Assembly (NCBI GenBank): GCA_000310025.1
Contig: FN649741.1
Location: forward strand, 5,616,983-5,680,982
Direction of reading: 5' to 3'
Source: Ectocarpus siliculosus
Taxonomy: Eukaryota > Sar > Phaeophyceae > Ectocarpales > Ectocarpaceae
DNA length: 64,000 nucleotides
How positions within the stretch are numbered: position 1 is the first letter of the stretch; every line of letters begins with the position of its first letter. The position numbers and the translations under genes were made by a program. Shown one piece after another: positions 61,213 through 64,000 of this stretch. The notes beneath the pieces were generated by a model. That model made no database searches. It saw nothing but the letters and a program-made list of their open reading frames with translations, and was not told where the DNA came from.

Positions 61213-61646
61213 AGTCGGGTGGTCGGAAGAAGGGGGGAGTTCGCGCTGACAGGCTTGAGTATCGCAAGAGTGCGTTTGCCAAAATCAATCAGTTGGTTTT
61301 GAAAGCAAGTAAGCTGAAAAGGTTGGGAAAGGGCAAGAAGCCCAAGCGGATGACGTTGGAGTATAGTTTGAAGAATGATCAGAAGACTGTTAGAGTTGCG
61401 TTCCACGACAACGTCAAGCGGTTTTTACACTCGGCGAATCCTGGGGAGAAGGACTTTTTGGATGGATTTTATTTGAATTTGATCGACGGGAAAAGTAGGC
61501 CCGGGAGTAAAGCAGTTGCTTACGCGAGGGAACATCGGATTGAGTGGAGTTACCACGATTGGTCTACTGGGAATGTTTGTGTTAGCGTACCACAGGAGAA
61601 AAAGGGTGGTAAGAAGAGGAAGTTGGTTGAGGAGGGGGAGGGTTAG
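61197..61646 (+). CDS. Basic ORF overlapping the recombinase end
   Basis: The frame overlaps the recombinase stop by 16 bases and continues the same Lys/Arg-rich style: GGRKKGGVRADRLEYRKSAF, LDGFYLNLIDGKSRPGSKA, ending KKRKLVEEGEG. It could be a separate overlapping gene, or the true C-terminus of the recombinase displaced by a third frame break. Its only visible property is high positive charge with a nuclear-localisation-like end. Confidence 0.55.
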   Translation: MDTGVKSGGRKKGGVRADRLEYRKSAFAKINQLVLKASKLKRLGKGKKPKRMTLEYSLKNDQKTVRVAFHDNVKRFLHSANPGEKDFLDGFYLNLIDGKSRPGSKAVAYAREHRIEWSYHDWSTGNVCVSVPQEKKGGKKRKLVEEGEG

Positions 61647-61784
61647 TAGTAGCGAGGACCGTTCTTTTACGGTCGTTCAGGTTTGAAATTTTTCGTGTGT
61701 GTTCCTTGGCCATATGTGACACAGCACAAAAAAGTAGGGTGCCAAACGTTTTCAATTTCAGCTTTAATTCAAGTTTGAAACCAC

Positions 61785-61922
61785 CACGTGAGGTCGCTGA
61801 TCGTCGACAAGGTAGTGGAAGTGAAGAAGATTGACACTGACTTTCAGAAGGCAGACATGCTAACCAAGGACCTGGGAACGGTGAAGTTTGTCAGGAACCG
61901 TCGTCTGCTTCTAGGAGAGTAG
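61785..61922 (+). mobile_element. Ty1/copia RNase H C-terminus
   Basis: Encodes VEVKKIDTDFQKADMLTKDL followed by GTVKFVRNRRLLLGE and a stop. The ADMLTK(D/P)LG block is the classic end of copia pol polyproteins. Nothing of the rest of pol is present, so the element is truncated at its 5' side near 61780, next to the recombinase unit. Confidence 0.85.
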
Positions 61923-61973
61923 TCACCTCCCCTCTTCGTTATCAGACTCGAAGTCTTGAGGGTTGGAGATCTG

Positions 61974-62290
61974 TGTTGAAGGAAACTCGGGGGATCTGTG
62001 TAGGAGGAAAGTCTTCGCTGCTTGTACTGATGGAAGTTAGTGAATATTTTGTGTTTGAGTTGAGAGATCGCAAGTACTTGTGAGTTGTGTTTTCGAGAGG
62101 TCATTGTTTTGAGAGGACATCGAGAGAAGATTCGTGGCTTATGTATCAGAATGACGTACGTTCTTGAGAGGGAATGTTTGGGTTTTTGCTGTGTAAGACC
62201 GACTCTACTCTGCTGTATGTGTTTGATACAGTATTGTGAAGGCGTTCTGTTACTGTAACCGTCAGGTGCAGACAGTCCAGGCGTCTGTGA
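61974..62290 (+). repeat. Probable 3' LTR of the copia fragment
   Basis: Begins TGTTGAAGG after a purine-rich stretch (GAGGGTTGGAGATCTG) 50 bp past the pol stop, as expected of copia LTRs. The 3' end is not clear and no second LTR is in the window to confirm it. Confidence 0.45.
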
Positions 62291-62704
62291 GTGGATAATT
62301 ATATCACTCGTGTGTTTTCTCTACCCAAGCCTTAGCCACATACGCCAGCCACAGCGTGCTACAGCAGTGGTACCGCCTGTCAGATCGCACTCTCCACCCT
62401 CTTTTCCTGCTCTCTCTCTGGTCTCTCTTCGTTCTTACGCACCACGCGGGTGTGTGACAACCGACAATACACGAATAAAACTCATTGGGCCATTCATTCA
62501 ACTGCTGTGTGCAAGTCGACGCTAACAGACGCGGTTGTACTAACAGATATTTTGTGTTTAACCAATCAACTTTCTAGAGCGTTTCGTCAGTGTTTACACG
62601 AAACATGCGACTTGAAAGGCACGTGCCCGTCGCTCACAACTGATCATCGCCGCCTTCAAAAGCCAAAACAAATTACTGTCAAGAAAACCAGAGTCAACAG
62701 CAGT

Positions 62705-63002
62705 ATGAACAACGCCATGGACACCAAGATCGACATCGACCAAGAATCGAACAAGCAGGCCTCGATCGCGGGTGTTGATGACATGCCAACCGGATTTAGG
62801 TTTCTGTCTGGTCAAGATCGCAAGCAGTTCGCCAAAAAAAGTGGTCGAGCAGTGCATTAAACGCAAGCGCCAGGAAATCGAAGAAAAGGAGATCTCGCTC
62901 AAGCGCAAGCGTTGCGATCACGTCATAGACTGTTTGTTACAAGCGGACAACCGAATTCGGCTTTCTTTGAGCTCAATTCGCGCACAGTATTTCAAACTTT
63001 GA
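62705..63002 (+). pseudogene. Frame-broken small basic/coiled-coil ORF
   Basis: Starts MNNAMDTKIDIDQESNKQ, continues MPTGFRFLSGQDRKQF, then loses frame at a run of seven A (62834-62840). The neighbouring frame carries on with EQCIKRKRQEIEEKEISLK and ends SIRAQYFKL with a stop at 63002. Family unknown. Confidence 0.5.
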
Positions 63003-63596
63003 ATACTGGCCGTCCTCACCCAAGTAGACGAAGTTATCGAGGGCGAGGTGATTTCAATTTGCCTGCGGATCGACAAGCTACTGGCGTTCCACGGAAAATG
63101 CCAAGGAGGTTATGTACGCGACGAGGGGAGACGACAACGTCGCCAAGGTCCTCTCGGAAAATGCATGTACCTGACACACACAGCACAGATCAACGGAGGG
63201 ACGATATCATTCTGTAACCGGAAAGAAGCCGTGAACGGACGAGTTGGAAGCCGTGTACGCGCTGATTCGGGAATCCGGAGATGTAGAGGTGTCTTTGCTT
63301 TGTCGCCACCGACATGTTGGACCCGCCCGCGTGTGGAGCTCGTCGCGCGCGAAAAGGAACAACAGGCGAAGGAGGCCAGAGCCAGCCATGGCTCAAGAGG
63401 ACGACCACCACGGCCTGGGGGAACGGGGCGGATATGCAAATGTAGCCGCAAGACCGCGCGTGATAACGATTTCAATGTGTACACAGGTTGCTGCAAGATG
63501 GTAACGTGTGGCGAGCGGCGATGGCGGGAACGATACGCTGGATGAAGAAAGAGTGTGGCAATCAAGTCGTCGAAATGAAACAAACTAAGCCAGGTC
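63003..63596 (+). pseudogene. Decayed coding-like region
   Basis: Fragments in shifting frames look coding (for example VISICLRIDKLLAFHGK and ELEAVYALIRESGDVEVSLL) with stops between. This is probably the decayed continuation of the ORF at 62705. No family assigned. Confidence 0.35.
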
Positions 63597-63794
63597 GGCA
63601 GTCACGGTGTAAAGCTTGCCCCTTTCGAGGATGGTCTTAATCTAAACACGTTCAACAATCATGGCATCAAGCCTGGCTTCTTCAGCTTTGAGGACAGAAA
63701 GGCGCTTGCACGCTTTCGTGAAGACAATCGATCAGCTCGTTCTTCTTTGAAAGACCTTTTGACACGAAGCGGTGTCCCTGTTTCACCGTCATGA
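63597..63794 (+). pseudogene. Coding-like end piece
   Basis: A 65-codon open stretch, GSHGVKLAPFEDGLN, NNHGIKPGFFSFEDRKALA, then RSSLKDLLTRSGV, ending at TGA 63792-63794. It reads like the C-terminus of a protein, with no start nearby. Probably the end of the same decayed gene. Confidence 0.4.
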
Positions 63795-64000
63795 ACAGTA
63801 CTCGTGTCATCGTCCAGATATTGCACCTCTTCGAACGTGACCCTTACCGCGTGCACATCACACACACTGACTTAACAGCCGATCATCCTAATTGAGAACG
63901 GATCCACAATTGAGTTTACTGGAATACAGAGGGGCGTTTTACTAATCATTTGTGCTTATTTCTTCGACGGCTCGGTCAGATGTGCGTTGGTAGTTCGTTT

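Noticed and set aside
1..64000. CRISPR array, bacterial operon or rRNA genes
   Set aside because: No regular short repeats with unique spacers, no operon-like unspliced gene runs and no rRNA core motifs were seen; the sequence is spliced eukaryotic DNA.

Overview
The window is eukaryotic nuclear DNA. Its genes are split by GT-AG introns, with two good GC-AG introns, and carry typical eukaryotic families: La-related protein, calpain, SRRM1-type PWI splicing factor, organellar PheRS, TIP41 and a GDH-like protein. Introns are often longer than the exons, and DNA and RNA transposon debris is plentiful. An algal or other stramenopile-like genome (for instance a brown alga) would fit, but this is an inference from gene style, not a proven identification.

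Layout. 1-32.5 kb is gene-dense. A LARP1-like gene (minus, start at 5094) and a large calpain-like gene (plus, start at 5368) are divergent. The calpain-like gene runs to about 16.7 kb and converges on a GDH-like gene (minus, 24271 to 18461). That gene is divergent from an SRRM1/SRm160-like gene (plus, 24635-30007), which ends 105 bp from the end of an organellar phenylalanyl-tRNA synthetase gene (minus, 30113 to about 32.5 kb). From 32.5 to 45 kb I support few genes: a 24-residue repeat ORF, two LINE fragments with a MITE between them, and tRNA-derived SINE-like pieces. At 45-48.3 kb there is an unidentified minus-strand gene end and a TIP41-like gene. From 48.3 to 55 kb the DNA is repeat-rich.

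From 55.0 to 61.65 kb lies a composite, intron-bearing mobile-element-like unit. It holds an OTU-like domain, an acidic membrane protein segment, a RING-like zinc cluster and a 665-residue tyrosine recombinase. It is followed directly by the 3' end of a Ty1/copia element and a decayed ORF near the window end.

Two neighbouring genes look like pseudoenzymes. The calpain-like protein has Thr instead of the catalytic Cys. The GDH-like protein has lost all three active-site lysines and the catalytic aspartate, while its dinucleotide-binding domain and reading frame are kept. Gene models were built by eye from splice sites and phase; exon ends given as exact were phase-checked, the others are approximate.
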